Shown: positions 43,312 through 53,491, counted from the first letter of the stretch. The stretch: DNA of 63,726 bases from Legionellaceae bacterium (GCA_029213075.1 JARGPO010000013.1:1-63726), one strand, 5' to 3'. Translations and numbers: made by a program. Notes: generated by a model not told the origin, from the letters alone.

Positions 43312-43740
43312 TTATCAATAGTCATGGATTTATATTCACGCCGCATTATTGGCTGGTCTGTTAATAAACGCATGACGGTTGGTTTGGTCAAAAGCTCCAT
43401 GCAAATGGTATTAACTTTAAGTCAACCAAGCCAAAAAGTTTTATTTCATAGCGATAGAGGCTCCCAATATACAAGTCATAGCTTTCAAGGTTTATTAAAA
43501 AATAATGATGTGATTGCCTCAATGAGCGGAAAAGAGGCTTGCTTGGATAATACAGTGGTTGAAAGGTTTTTTGGTAGATTGAAAAAGGATGGCTTTTTAA
43601 TATTTTTCATTTAAAACGAGATGATATGAAAAAAGAAGTTGAGTCTTATATTTGTTATTACAATGGTGTGAGGCACACACAACAATTGGAGATGTTTCGC
43701 CAATTGAATTTGAAAATTCTAAAGTAAATGTGTGCGGTTT
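43312..43740 (+). pseudogene. IS3-family transposase OrfB, frameshifted fragment
   Basis: The reading frame around 43324-43614 gives the DDE integrase core: DLYSRRIIGWSVNKRMTV, FHSDRGSQYTSHSF and ASMSGKEACLDNTVVERFFG. It breaks near 43590; the true frame then continues as HLKRDDMKKEVESYICYYNGV, breaks again near 43672, and resumes with TIGDVSPIEFENSKVNVCG. The N-terminal part is missing. It is inactive. Confidence 0.83.
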
Positions 43741-43917
43741 AGGTTGACCAGATCATATCTGGGTTTTTTAGGGTGGCATACAAATTAACCGGGAACTTCT
43801 GATCATCGAGATTTATACATTGTGATTACGTTGATAATCTGTTAATTTATATTGTCTAAGCTCAATAAATTTGTAATGTTGTTATAAGCAAAAGACATTA
43901 AAGGAGACTGAGTAACA

Positions 43918-45522
43918 ATGGATAGTTCAAAAAACATTATGCAGAGAAATATCGCATCTATTGTTTTTTTATTGATAAGCATTTATCCACTTTTTTTTGT
44001 TGTATACAATGGCTATGTGTTGACCGGTTTATATGAAGAAAGTGTAGGCTATAGATATTTTTACCCTTTACGACAGCTTTACGATTCTTCAACGTATTTG
44101 TTTTTACCTCAAGGACAATTTTTAGACATTTTAAATCAGCAAATTCACCGAATCTTAAGTTTTTTTGGGTACTCGTCTACCCAACTATATCCACGAATTA
44201 ACTATTTTTCATATATTTCTGTTTTTAGTCTTCATTTAATCAATTCTTGCTGTTTTTTGTGGGCTATTCGACCGTTAAATTCGTTACCCCTGATTATTTT
44301 ATCCGTTGTCTATTGGTTGTTTGTATTTTTTTCTCCTAACTTTAATGGGTTCGTGGTTCTATTACAACCCGATTATCTTTTAATGTCACTGGCCCTAACT
44401 TTAATAGCAGCCGGATGTTATTTGCGGTGGCCAACGTCAAATTTTAAATGGCAACTAAGTCATACATTATTTTTAGGAATATATTTTGGTGTTGCCCTTG
44501 CTGTTAAAATGACATTTGTGATTTTACCATTGACGATATGCTTAGGATGGATGATCAATGAGAAGTCTTTTAGCCGCTCGGTGTTATATGCTTCTATGAG
44601 TATTCTATTGGGTGCTTCTATTTATTTTATTATTTTATTAATTCATTATCGTCGATTTGATTTTATCACTGAATATTTTGTAGATATAATGAGCTTTATG
44701 AAATCCGGAGGAGGTATTGCTCAAATAAGTTGGTCAAAATGGATAGCCATTAAATGGCACGAACCTTTTAGTATTCATAAAATTATTTATTTCACACCCC
44801 TCGTACCATTGATTGCTTTGCTAAAAGTTAAAAATCGTTTTGAGTTTTCAGCTGTATTTTCTTTGTTTATTGGAAGTTTAGCCTATCATTTGTTTATTCA
44901 TAAAAGGGATTATCCCAATAGCATGTTTGAATCACTTTTATATACGCAATTAGTATTTTGGTTGGTTTTTTGTTGGATTTATAGAGAAAGACTCTCTTTA
45001 AAAAGGATTACAGGTAGAGCGACTGCTGTCAGTATTTGGGTCATTATTGTTGTGATGATAGCCCCAATTTTTAGCACATCCATTCAGACTATTTATCCTT
45101 ATTTAAAAGAAATTGGAAAAAATACAGTTGTACAACAAAATCTCTTCAATGCCCAACAGAATATAATAGGTAAACGACTGTGGTTAGTCATGAACAATGT
45201 TTTTCGTCCTGTTTCAATTGACTCTGCAATCATGAAAGGATGCACCGGAAGAGAGGGTTGGCAAGTGCCTGAAAGTAAAATCACATCGACGATGTTTCCT
45301 AATGTTGATTATCGTGTAGGAGGTTCCAGAGAGTTTTATGAAAAAAATACCATTGATCTAGCAAAATATAACGCTATTTTATTTACAACTTACTATGCAG
45401 ATCTCGACTTAGCTATTAAAGAAAATTTTGATTTTTTTAATTTAAATTCAAATAACTTTGATTGTTCTTCTGAACGAATAAACTTAATCTATCAAACAGC
45501 AATTATATGCCATAGAACATAA
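43918..45522 (+). CDS. polytopic membrane protein, paralogue of the product of 37895-39568
   Basis: A 534-residue membrane protein with ~10 hydrophobic helices. Loop 1 has GLYEESVGYRYFYPLRQLY and LFLPQGQFLDIL; near the C-terminus are VFRPVSIDSAIMKGCTGREGW and ATTTT-free hydrophilic sequence ending in a Cys/His-containing tail. It matches the 37895 product block by block, so the pair arose by duplication and was later separated by the acyltransferase, another membrane protein and an IS3 element. AGGAGA precedes the ATG. Likely role: glycan-modifying transferase (inference). Confidence 0.72.
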   Translation: MDSSKNIMQRNIASIVFLLISIYPLFFVVYNGYVLTGLYEESVGYRYFYPLRQLYDSSTYLFLPQGQFLDILNQQIHRILSFFGYSSTQLYPRINYFSYISVFSLHLINSCCFLWAIRPLNSLPLIILSVVYWLFVFFSPNFNGFVVLLQPDYLLMSLALTLIAAGCYLRWPTSNFKWQLSHTLFLGIYFGVALAVKMTFVILPLTICLGWMINEKSFSRSVLYASMSILLGASIYFIILLIHYRRFDFITEYFVDIMSFMKSGGGIAQISWSKWIAIKWHEPFSIHKIIYFTPLVPLIALLKVKNRFEFSAVFSLFIGSLAYHLFIHKRDYPNSMFESLLYTQLVFWLVFCWIYRERLSLKRITGRATAVSIWVIIVVMIAPIFSTSIQTIYPYLKEIGKNTVVQQNLFNAQQNIIGKRLWLVMNNVFRPVSIDSAIMKGCTGREGWQVPESKITSTMFPNVDYRVGGSREFYEKNTIDLAKYNAILFTTYYADLDLAIKENFDFFNLNSNNFDCSSERINLIYQTAIICHRT

Positions 45523-45723
45523 CCCCCTGCGATTAATCTTACCGCAGCCAACATCTTAAATCAATTCACTGCCCCATTAGTGCTCCAAGCTATTAAAAAA
45601 GTGTCAATAATTATCCTTACTTTTAAACTCTAATGAAGCGATCGAATTATCCCCAATGACATTGTCATTAGCAATTATTATATACAATATTTGTAACTAT
45701 TCACCTGCTCCAGAGTTACCCAA

Positions 45724-45895
45724 CTAAGCATCCGGTCTTTTCCCTTCAAAGATTGATATCAATGCATCAGTTGGCGTAATGCCGTGTTTCCTCGCGGTGA
45801 TCAGATAACTTCTTATCCTACAAAAAATGTTGGCTCCAGCCATTGACTTGAAGTAGCCTGATATTTTCTGTTGTACTTTAGTCATACGAATATCG
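45724..45895 (-). pseudogene. IS66-family transposase, C-terminal fragment
   Basis: Minus-strand translation gives [18 protein letters not shown], then [18 protein letters not shown] and [15 protein letters not shown] before a TAG. This is the tail of IS66-type transposases ([11 protein letters not shown]...GA..FCRIRSYI.TARK). A stop codon sits just upstream, and no other part of the element is recognised in 45523-46000. Confidence 0.75.
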
Positions 45896-45969
45896 TTTTA
45901 GCCCTGGTGATTGGTGAAGGGCTCAGAGCAATGGCGTTAAGTTAAGGAAATTTGCTATATAATCAAATG

Positions 45970-46005
45970 GTTAGTATGGTTAGTATGGTTAGTATGGTTA
46001 GTCAT
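45970..46005. repeat. short 9-bp tandem repeat, unit GTTAGTATG
   Basis: Three perfect copies of GTTAGTATG (45970-45996) followed by a diverged fourth, GTTAGTCAT. It has the same 9-bp period and GTTA start as the array at the left window edge, but a different remainder. Confidence 0.85.
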
Positions 46006-46129
46006 TTTGAATTATCACGGATTGTTAATTTATATGAATAAAAAAAATTTTTATTAAAGATAATAAGGGAAAGTATCGCCAATCCAAGCTTATCATTTAA
46101 ACACAAGAATAAAAAAGAAGACTTTTCGC

Positions 46130-46296
46130 GTAAACGCATTCTATCTCCAAAGGTTGGTACTTAACAAACCTAAGTTATTTTCTCATTGGGCTTCAGGAAT
46201 AAAGGGAGCATTTGCTTAACAAGAGCGGTATGAATCGATAGGTTCACATACCGTTTTGTGAGAGGCTCGTGGGGAAGCTCCGCTGGCCTACTCGAC
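46130..46296 (+). mobile_element. group II intron 3' remnant (maturase C-terminus, domains V and VI)
   Basis: A short open stretch (YLQRLVLNKPKLFSHW, then a Gly/Ala tail and TAA at 46217-46219) resembles the C-terminus of group II intron reverse transcriptase/maturases. It is followed by a 34-nt domain V candidate (46223-46256) starting GAGCGGTATG and ending CATACCGTTT. A domain VI-like stem follows (AGAGGCTCG to GGCCTACTCGAC), with A46290 placed as the branch point. The intron would end near 46296, exactly where IS3-type OrfB coding sequence resumes. The 5' part of the intron is gone. Confidence 0.7.
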
Positions 46297-46498
46297 CTTG
46301 ACCGTTTTCATTCATCCTGGAAATCCTCAGCAAAATGCATATGTTGAGCGTTACAATAGGACCGTAAAATATGACTGGCTGAATCAATACTTGTTTAGTA
46401 ATATTAATGAAGTTCAGGAATACGCAACCAAGTGGCTCTGGTCTTATAACACCGAGACAAAAACTTACTATGGCAGCTTAATTAACCTCTACTTTTGA
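46297..46498 (+). pseudogene. IS3-family OrfB C-terminal fragment (3' exon of the intron)
   Basis: Translation gives LTVFIHPGNPQQNAYVERYNR, then DWLNQYLF and EVQEYATKWLWSYNTE, the end of the DDE integrase domain of IS3-type OrfB with its final catalytic Glu (VERYNR). The expected P.MALGG motif is deleted, but ATGGCAGCTTAA in another frame looks like the original end. It differs in sequence from the IS3 element at 42674, so it comes from another IS3 subtype. Confidence 0.8.
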
Positions 46499-46526
46499 CT
46501 ACACTTCAAAAAGGGAGGATTACCCA

Positions 46527-46700
46527 ACCAAGCCAAAAAGTTTTATTTCATAGCGATAGAGGCTCCCAATATACAAGTCATAGCTTTCAACGTTTATTAA
46601 AAAATAATGATGTGAGGATACACACAACAACTGGAGATGTTTCGTCAATTGAATTTGAAAATTCCAAAGTAAATATGTGAGGTTTAGGTTGATCAGATCA
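46527..46700 (+). mobile_element. second, internally deleted copy of the 42674-type IS3 right end
   Basis: The segment is nearly identical to parts of the IS3 remnant at 43429-43755. It matches from ACCAAGCCAAAAAG through AAAAATAATGATGTGA, then jumps to GGATACACACAACAACTGGAGATG and runs to the terminal repeat ending GATCAGATCA at 46700. About 155 bp present in the first copy are missing between TGTGA motifs. It contains no intact gene. Confidence 0.82.
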
Positions 46701-46866
46701 CTCAATTAATTACTAAGATCAAGAACAAAAAAGTCGATCATCGAGTATTATTATTTATATGCTTTTGAGTTAATAGATGGGTTTTATTTGACGCTTACCG
46801 TATTTCTGTATACTCCTGAGAATCTTGTAGAAGTGGATATATTCTTGATGAACCTTTCTTTGATAA

Positions 46867-48015
46867 TTAAGCAAAAACAGACGTTGTTTTTGTATTTGCT
46901 AATGCCTTATAAATAACCAAGTGCTGATTAACAATAGAATTAACATCAAATTCCTGCTCGGAAAACTTTCGTCCAGATATTCCCATGTTGACCCTCATTT
47001 CATTATTATTGATTATCTTTTCAATGGCTCTAGCAAGCGATATATGATCGCGAACACTCACAAGAACCGCAGTTTTATCAGGAATAACGGCGGCTCGACA
47101 ACCTGGTACGTCAGTTGTGATGACAGCCCGGCCAGATGCAGCAGCTTCGCATAAAACACGAGGTAATCCTTCTCTATATGATGGTAGTACAACTAAATGT
47201 ACCTGTTGAAACAAAAGATGTGTATCTTGATGCCCTATATGTTCAATATACTTGCCATTTGACAATTTTTCTAATTGTTGTTGACTTATAGATGATGGGT
47301 TACCTTTGTCAATTTGACCAGCCAGTAAGAATTTAGCATCTATTCCTTTCTCTCGTAGCAATTTAGCTGCGGCAACGTATTCATAAACTCCTTTATCGCG
47401 TAACAACCTTGATGCCATAACAATTATAAAAGGCCGACTTGTTGGCTCTTCAGTATATTTATAATGATTTAAGTCTACACCAGAGCCTTTTATTAAAACA
47501 GATTGACGCTCATCTACGGCGCCAATTTGAATCAATGTGTCGAGATCATCAGTATTTTGAAAAATCACTTTTAGATTCTTGTGTCGAAAAGCCTGTCTAT
47601 AAAGATGGCTTACTACTTTTCTTAATAACCGTGCTTCAAAATAATTATCAATAAATGCATATCCTAATCCTGATACAGCTGCTACTACAGCTGGTACTTT
47701 TGCAAATCTGGCGGCGATTGAACCATATATAACAGGCTTAATTGTAACAAGGTGTGTGATACCTGGATTTAATTTTTTCATTAAACGGTAAATCGCGAAT
47801 ATAGAATAAACTTCCATAAATACATTTCTGCCACTTCTTGATAATGGAATGGCGTGGTAGGTAAATCCTTCATCTAAGATTCTTGGTAGGGCACTAGGAG
47901 CGCCGGTTGCAACATGAACCTCATAACCTTCTTTTTTAGCTGCTATGGCAATGGGTAGTCGATGAGATATAAAATATGTTGGTTCATTTAAGATGAATAG
48001 TAATTTTTTTTTCAC
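46867..48015 (-). CDS. GT4-family glycosyltransferase (WbpT/WbpU-like)
   Basis: A 382-residue GT-B enzyme. The N-terminus (LLFILNEPTYFISHRLPIAIAA, then GYEVHVAT) is typical of the O-antigen GT4 group that includes PglA/WbnH-type GalNAc or uronic-acid transferases. The donor domain has RLLRDKGVYEYVAAAKLL and the EX7E region VLPSYREGLPRVLCEAAASGRAVI. It is the last gene of the minus-strand wbp-like operon and faces the IS graveyard downstream. Its acceptor and donor are unknown; GalNAcA or its amide is plausible from context. Confidence 0.85.
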   Translation of the reverse strand: MKKKLLFILNEPTYFISHRLPIAIAAKKEGYEVHVATGAPSALPRILDEGFTYHAIPLSRSGRNVFMEVYSIFAIYRLMKKLNPGITHLVTIKPVIYGSIAARFAKVPAVVAAVSGLGYAFIDNYFEARLLRKVVSHLYRQAFRHKNLKVIFQNTDDLDTLIQIGAVDERQSVLIKGSGVDLNHYKYTEEPTSRPFIIVMASRLLRDKGVYEYVAAAKLLREKGIDAKFLLAGQIDKGNPSSISQQQLEKLSNGKYIEHIGHQDTHLLFQQVHLVVLPSYREGLPRVLCEAAASGRAVITTDVPGCRAAVIPDKTAVLVSVRDHISLARAIEKIINNNEMRVNMGISGRKFSEQEFDVNSIVNQHLVIYKALANTKTTSVFA

Positions 48016-48102
48016 AGTGACATCCGTTCATTGTTTATTTCCATTCTTTAAATTATGTTAACTGATATATAAAACTTTTAATATACGCTCTAATGTGTTT
48101 TT

Positions 48103-50022
48103 CTAGCTATATTTTAAATTATCCAACCATGCCTGAAACATTAATATTGGCCATAATTGGTATTGCCAGTTTCTTCTACCAGATAAATGTTCATGCCATT
48201 TCTTTAAAATAGGCTCAGGCCTTAGATACCCTTGCTGCTCGATTTTGTTTTTATCAAGCAAATGCTCAGACCAGTCACGTAATGGACCTCTTAGCCATGC
48301 ATCTAGCGGGATCCCAAATCCCATTTTTGGCCTATTAAAAAGTGGTTCAGTGACGTATTTTGATAGTATTTCGCGTAATATCCATTTAGTTGTGTGGTTA
48401 CGGATTTTCATGTTTAACGGTAATTTCCACATCAATTCAATTAGGTTATGATCTAGAAATGGTGCTCGATTTTCGAGACCAACCGCCATCCCTGCCCGGT
48501 CTACTTTTACTAAGATATCATCAGGTAGATAAGAGACTGTGTCAGTTATCATCATTTTTTCAACAAAATTCATTTCTTCTATTTGATTTAATAATAACTT
48601 TGTTGAAACTAAATCATTTGTTTTTACAATATCGCTCGGGCATTGCCATTGAGTAATTAAATGTTGATAAACTCCAGGTAGAGATCGTTCTGTCATAATT
48701 GATGCAAGTTTGTGTATTTTATTAGCGAGGATTGATGCTTTTGCATATGATAATCCACGACAAGCCAGTGGTGATGAGAGTGAAAATAGAATTTTTTGTA
48801 AGATAACTCTTATTGGATAAGGAAAATACGCCATTTTTCTCCAGATAGATTTACCCATCAAATATCGGTTATATCCACCAAAGAGTTCATCACCACCATC
48901 TCCAGACAAACAAACTGTTACATGTTTCTTGGTTAACTCTGAGACTAAATATGTTGGAATAGCAGAAGAGTCAGCAAATGGCTCGTCATAAATCATGGGG
49001 AGATTTGGAATAACTGATAGGGCATCGTGCGCACTTACATAAAGTTCGGTATGGTCGGTTTGAAGATGATTGGCAACAGCTTTCGCATATTCTGCCTCGT
49101 TATATTGTTTCTCTTGAAATCCAATGGTGAATGTCTTAACAGGTTGGTTACAATTTTCCTGCATTAACGCGGTTATTAGTGAAGAGTCAATTCCTCCTGA
49201 CAAAAATGCACCAATAGGAACGTCGGATACCATTTGGTTTTTGACTACCGAACTTAGTAATGTGTGTACTTGGTTAATAGCTATTGTATCTGATAAGTGT
49301 TGTGGTGAAATAATTCCTGCTTGCGCCGTTTGAGTTGCAGACCAATATTCGCGAGGCTCTGGAAGGTGACTCATATTTTCTTTCGAAATAGTAATAAATG
49401 TACCTGGTTTAAGTTTATATATGCCTTCATATATTGATTCTGGAGCTGGAATATATCCATATTCCATAAACAAGGATATGCTAGACCGAGCTATTTGATT
49501 GTTAAAGTTTGGGTATTCACGAATTGCTTTAAGCTCAGATGCAAAAACGAACGCTCCATTGACCATGCCATAATACAATGGCTTTTCGCCTATACGATCT
49601 CTAACTAAGTGTAATTGTTTTTCTGTTTTGTCCCAAAGAGCAAAGGCAAACATGCCTGTAATTTGTTTTAGGGTATCTTCAAGCCCAAATTTTTCAATGA
49701 GAGCAAGAATAACCTCAGTATCTGAATGACCTGAAAAGGAGTATTCTTGTAACTGTTTTTTTAGAGCTATAGTATTATAAATTTCTCCGTTATAAATAAT
49801 TACATATCGACCGTGATGAGATTGCATTGGTTGGCGCCCAGCAGAACTCAAATCAAGAATAGCTAGGCGTTGATGACCGAGTGCTAAGCCTTCATGATTA
49901 TTTAGCCAAATTCCGCTATCGTCTGGGCCTCTATGAGTTAGCTTGTTTGTCATGCGGGAGATAACAGCCGTGGAGTCTTGTCTATTTGCCTGTGCATCGA
50001 AGAACCCGGTCAGTCCACACAT
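48103..50022 (-). CDS. wbpS: asparagine-synthase-family amidotransferase (WbpS-like)
   Basis: A 639-residue glutamine-dependent amidotransferase. Cys2 after the initiator Met (MCGLTGFFD) is the class II glutaminase nucleophile. RGPDDSGIW, GHQRLAILD and YNGEIYN complete the N-domain. SGGIDSSLITALM and LSGDGGDELFGGYNRY are the ATP-pyrophosphatase and aspartate-like acceptor motifs. In O-antigen clusters this paralogue (WbpS in Pseudomonas aeruginosa O6) converts a uronic acid to its amide. Its neighbours are wbpO- and wbpP-like genes, so GalNAcA amide is the likely product. A housekeeping AsnB role is less likely here. Confidence 0.87.
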   Translation of the reverse strand: MCGLTGFFDAQANRQDSTAVISRMTNKLTHRGPDDSGIWLNNHEGLALGHQRLAILDLSSAGRQPMQSHHGRYVIIYNGEIYNTIALKKQLQEYSFSGHSDTEVILALIEKFGLEDTLKQITGMFAFALWDKTEKQLHLVRDRIGEKPLYYGMVNGAFVFASELKAIREYPNFNNQIARSSISLFMEYGYIPAPESIYEGIYKLKPGTFITISKENMSHLPEPREYWSATQTAQAGIISPQHLSDTIAINQVHTLLSSVVKNQMVSDVPIGAFLSGGIDSSLITALMQENCNQPVKTFTIGFQEKQYNEAEYAKAVANHLQTDHTELYVSAHDALSVIPNLPMIYDEPFADSSAIPTYLVSELTKKHVTVCLSGDGGDELFGGYNRYLMGKSIWRKMAYFPYPIRVILQKILFSLSSPLACRGLSYAKASILANKIHKLASIMTERSLPGVYQHLITQWQCPSDIVKTNDLVSTKLLLNQIEEMNFVEKMMITDTVSYLPDDILVKVDRAGMAVGLENRAPFLDHNLIELMWKLPLNMKIRNHTTKWILREILSKYVTEPLFNRPKMGFGIPLDAWLRGPLRDWSEHLLDKNKIEQQGYLRPEPILKKWHEHLSGRRNWQYQLWPILMFQAWLDNLKYS

Positions 50023-50040
50023 TATTATTATCCCTAATTA

Positions 50041-51153
50041 TTATATTATTTGCTCTTCATATATAGCTTGTATTTTATTTTGATACTGCTCAATTGAATA
50101 ATTACTCGCTATTCGTTGTCTAGCTAAGACACCTATCGTCTTTCTCTCTTGTTCAGTTTTATTAAGCATAGTTAAGCATGCTAGTGCAAGTTGTTGATGG
50201 TTTTGGCTTGGAGTAGTTAAGCCAGCGTCGCCACAGATATTCCGCGTTTCTCCTACATCAGTTGCAATACAAGGCAGACCACAGAGCATGGCTTCCGCAA
50301 GACTATTTGAAAAACCTTCTGTTTTAGATGGCTGTATAAAAATATCAATGCTATTTAAATAGCAAACAGGATCGTCTACCCCATCGATTAAAATCACACG
50401 TTCTGGATTATGTAATCTCTCAAGCATTTGGCTTAGTTTTTCGTTTTTGTTATGGCACCCATCGCCGCATAATATAAAATATACGTGTGGATTTGTGTCT
50501 TCAACCAGTTTAATTGCTTTAATGAGATTAAAGTAGTCTTTATTTTTATGAAATCTTGCAAGAGATCCAATTACTATAGCGTTATCAGGCAGATTGTGTC
50601 TGTGAAGATATCTTCGCGATTTTTTTTTCTCGGGAAAAATCTCTTTTGAATCAAAACCATTGTGAATGAGTCTTATTGTTTCAGCTTCATAACCAGCTTG
50701 AATATGATTTTGTATGGACTTTTCTGAATTAGTAATAATAGCACTAGGGATTAATTTTGAGAATCGAGCACAAATATATTTTATAAGCCGTGTATTTTTT
50801 TTTAATCCAACACCTTCGCAGCGAATACCCCAAATGATTTTTTTAACACGACAAAACTTGGCCGCCATACCGCCAATTAAGTCAGAGTGATATAACCAAG
50901 TCTGAACAACATCGGGCTTTATTTTTTTCATGTGTGAAAGTAATTTTAAATAAGCTTTAATAGGAGACTTTTGAATATCTAGGTAATATATGGGTATATT
51001 CATTTCTGCAATTTTTTGAGAGTAATATCCTTGATTACCTAGAACAATAACATATATTTGATAATTATCTCTTGATGCCCGAATTAGCCTAAATAAAGAA
51101 GTTTCGCTGCCTCCTAATTCTAGGCTGTTAATTACGTGAATTATTTTTTTCAT
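50041..51153 (-). CDS. GT4-family glycosyltransferase (WbpR-like)
   Basis: A 370-residue GT-B glycosyltransferase. [21 protein letters not shown] is the acceptor-side glycine-rich start of GT4 enzymes, [19 protein letters not shown] begins the donor domain, and [20 protein letters not shown] is the EX7E region. The gene order wbpO-wbpP-this gene-wbpS matches the O6 cluster of P. aeruginosa, where wbpR holds this place. Its ATG overlaps the wbpP stop (ATGA). Confidence 0.87.
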   Translation of the reverse strand: MKKIIHVINSLELGGSETSLFRLIRASRDNYQIYVIVLGNQGYYSQKIAEMNIPIYYLDIQKSPIKAYLKLLSHMKKIKPDVVQTWLYHSDLIGGMAAKFCRVKKIIWGIRCEGVGLKKNTRLIKYICARFSKLIPSAIITNSEKSIQNHIQAGYEAETIRLIHNGFDSKEIFPEKKKSRRYLHRHNLPDNAIVIGSLARFHKNKDYFNLIKAIKLVEDTNPHVYFILCGDGCHNKNEKLSQMLERLHNPERVILIDGVDDPVCYLNSIDIFIQPSKTEGFSNSLAEAMLCGLPCIATDVGETRNICGDAGLTTPSQNHQQLALACLTMLNKTEQERKTIGVLARQRIASNYSIEQYQNKIQAIYEEQII

Positions 51154-52169
51154 TGCAGATGCTTAATATACCAAGGCATGGCTTTTTCGATCCCAGTCTG
51201 TATCTTAAATTGTGGTTCATAACCTAAATATTTTCTAGCTTTATCGATACAGGCATCAGAATGTTTTATGTCGCCAAGGCGATAGTCTTGGTAGATAGGT
51301 AATTTTTCATATAAAACATTGTTCTTTGCAAGAGTATTTTTTAAATATATGAAAAGCTGATTTAAACTAGTTCTGTCATTTAGTGCAACATTGTAGATTT
51401 GATTTTTAGCCGAATTATCCGAAGTTGCGGCAAGTATATTGGCTTGAATAACGTTTTCTATGAAGCAAAAGTCACGACTTGTTTCTCCGTCACCATTTAT
51501 ATAAATATCTTCATTACGTATCATTGCTGTAGTCCATGTCGGTATGACCGCAGCATAAGCACCATTATGATTTTGTCTTTGGCCAAAGACGTTAAAGTAG
51601 CGCAACCCGATTGTTTGCAGACCGTAGGTTTTAAAAAACACATCAGCGTATAGTTCATTTACATATTTTGTCACAGCGTAAGGGGATAATGGCTTGCCAA
51701 TATTATCCTCAATTCTAGGTAGTGCTTCATGGTCGCCATAAGTGGAACTAGATCCAGCATAAGTAAAGCTAGTAATTTTCGAGTCGCGTGCCGCAACAAG
51801 CATATTTAAGAAACCATTAATATTGACAGAATTTGTTGTAATTGGATCATCGATAGAACGAGGTACAGAACCCAATGCAGCATGATGCAGAACATAATCA
51901 ACACCCTCACAAGCAGCATGGCATGTTTCGATAGTTCTAATATCATCTTCCATGAAAAAGAAATTTCGCCATTTTTTATCGCCGACTTTATTTTTAACTT
52001 CATCTAAATGATGACGATATCCTGTAGCAAAATTATCTAAGCCAACAACATATTGATTATTTTTGAGTAAAAACTCTAAAAGATTAGAACCAATAAATCC
52101 TGCAACACCTGTAACTAACCATTTTTTAGGTTCTTTTTGTAAAGCTCTTATAGTTTGTTCAAATCTCAT
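51150..52169 (-). CDS. wbpP: UDP-N-acetylglucosamine C4-epimerase (WbpP)
   Basis: A 339-residue extended SDR very similar to WbpP/TviC. Markers are [49 protein letters not shown], the Y164-x-x-x-K168 pair ([18 protein letters not shown]), [21 protein letters not shown] and [15 protein letters not shown]. WbpP interconverts UDP-GlcNAc and UDP-GalNAc, and UDP-GlcNAcA and UDP-GalNAcA, with tightly bound NAD. It supplies the dehydrogenase encoded upstream. It lies 9 bp after that gene and overlaps the next by ATGA. Confidence 0.95.
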   Translation of the reverse strand: MRFEQTIRALQKEPKKWLVTGVAGFIGSNLLEFLLKNNQYVVGLDNFATGYRHHLDEVKNKVGDKKWRNFFFMEDDIRTIETCHAACEGVDYVLHHAALGSVPRSIDDPITTNSVNINGFLNMLVAARDSKITSFTYAGSSSTYGDHEALPRIEDNIGKPLSPYAVTKYVNELYADVFFKTYGLQTIGLRYFNVFGQRQNHNGAYAAVIPTWTTAMIRNEDIYINGDGETSRDFCFIENVIQANILAATSDNSAKNQIYNVALNDRTSLNQLFIYLKNTLAKNNVLYEKLPIYQDYRLGDIKHSDACIDKARKYLGYEPQFKIQTGIEKAMPWYIKHLQ

Positions 52170-52178
52170 TGGTTATTC

Positions 52179-53465
52179 CTATAATCTCAAGTCACTGGCA
52201 TGTTGGGGGAGAATATATTTTAAATCATAAAGAACATGATTGTCTGTGCCATATGCGTGAATTTGTTGAGCATTTAACTCTTTAAATTGACGGTGGCCTA
52301 CTGTGATAATAATACCATCGTAGGTATTTTCAGTTGGTGTTTCGATCATGGTTAAACCGTATTCTTCCTCAGCCGTAGTAGGATTTACCCAAGGGTCATA
52401 TACATCGACTATAGCATTATAACTTTCTAATTCCGAGATTATATCAAATGCTCGAGTATTACGAATATCTGAGCAGTTTTCTTTAAATGCTAGTCCCATC
52501 ATAAGTATTCGTGCACCATCTATATGAATACGTTTTTTGAGCATTATTTTAATAAATTGGGAAACAACGTAAAATCCCATGTCATCATTCAAGCGACGAC
52601 CAGCTAAAATAATTTCAGGATGATAACCAACCGCGCGTGCTTTATGCGTAAGGTAATATGGATCAACGCCAATGCAGTGACCGCCAACCAGACCAGGGCG
52701 AAAAGATAAAAAGTTCCACTTGGTTTCAGCTGCTTGTAAAACTTCTTCAGTATCAATGTCTAGTTTATTAAATAATATGGCTAATTCGTTTATAAGAGCA
52801 ATATTAAGGTCTCGTTGCGTATTTTCAATTACTTTTGCAGCCTCTGCAACTCGAATACTTGTTGTTTTATGCGTCCCCGCTATGATAATTTCTTGATATA
52901 ACTTATCGACAATATCTGCTGTTTCTGGAGTAGATCCAGATGTTATTTTTTTAATGTTAGTGAGTTTATGTGTTTTATCACCAGGGTTTATCCTCTCAGG
53001 ACTATAACCTAGAAAAAAATGTTGGTTAAATGTTAACTGAGAGAACTTTTCTAAAGTTGGGGCACATATTTCTTCAATTGCACCTGGATAGACCGTTGAC
53101 TCGTAAATGATGATATCATCTTGTTTAAGTAGTGGAGCAAGCATTGTGCTTGCTTTTGTCAATAAAGAAAAGTCTGGTTGTTTGTGGCTATTAATTGGGG
53201 TTGGTACAGTAATAATAAAAACATTACAGCTTGCTAGTTCTGAAAGTGTGTTTGTGAAGTAAAGTAATTTCGATTCTTGAAGTTCATTTATAGAACTTTC
53301 TAAAGTTTTATCATGACCTAATTTTAATTCCTCAACCCTTTCCGAATTAATATCAAAAGCCATAACAGGTCTAATTTTACCGAATTCAATGGCTAGAGGT
53401 AATCCAACATAACCGAGCCCAATGATGGCAAGTTTCCGGTCTGCTATGTTCATAGATTGATGCAT
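52179..53465 (-). CDS. wbpO: UDP-GlcNAc/UDP-GalNAc 6-dehydrogenase (WbpO/TviB)
   Basis: A 428-residue nucleotide-sugar dehydrogenase. [19 protein letters not shown] is the NAD fold, [23 protein letters not shown] the central helix and [21 protein letters not shown] the active site with Cys264 in place. C-terminal [21 protein letters not shown] is typical of the WbpO/TviB/VipA branch. It oxidises UDP-HexNAc to UDP-HexNAcA. An internal Met (MNIADRKL, 4 codons in) is an alternative start. A stable hairpin lies just upstream at 53492-53528. Confidence 0.94.
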   Translation of the reverse strand: MHQSMNIADRKLAIIGLGYVGLPLAIEFGKIRPVMAFDINSERVEELKLGHDKTLESSINELQESKLLYFTNTLSELASCNVFIITVPTPINSHKQPDFSLLTKASTMLAPLLKQDDIIIYESTVYPGAIEEICAPTLEKFSQLTFNQHFFLGYSPERINPGDKTHKLTNIKKITSGSTPETADIVDKLYQEIIIAGTHKTTSIRVAEAAKVIENTQRDLNIALINELAILFNKLDIDTEEVLQAAETKWNFLSFRPGLVGGHCIGVDPYYLTHKARAVGYHPEIILAGRRLNDDMGFYVVSQFIKIMLKKRIHIDGARILMMGLAFKENCSDIRNTRAFDIISELESYNAIVDVYDPWVNPTTAEEEYGLTMIETPTENTYDGIIITVGHRQFKELNAQQIHAYGTDNHVLYDLKYILPQHASDLRL

Positions 53466-53491
53466 GTTTTAGTCCATTAAATAAGGTAACG

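Larger units (their letters stand above)
42674..43755 (+). mobile_element. degenerate IS3-family element with terminal inverted repeats
   Basis: Left end TGATCTGGTC...AACCGCACACATT (42674-42702) and right end (43727-43755) are inverted repeats matching at 25 of 29 positions, beginning with the TG of IS3 elements. Between them are an orfA with a helix-turn-helix, an inserted and inverted IS30 fragment, and a frameshifted orfB. No clear target duplication is visible (left flank AGG, right flank TAT), so the element is old or rearranged. Confidence 0.82.

Noticed and set aside
48103-50022. Housekeeping asparagine synthetase B
   Set aside because: Not excluded by motifs, but its position between wbpP-type and GT4 genes makes a WbpS role in uronamide formation more likely.
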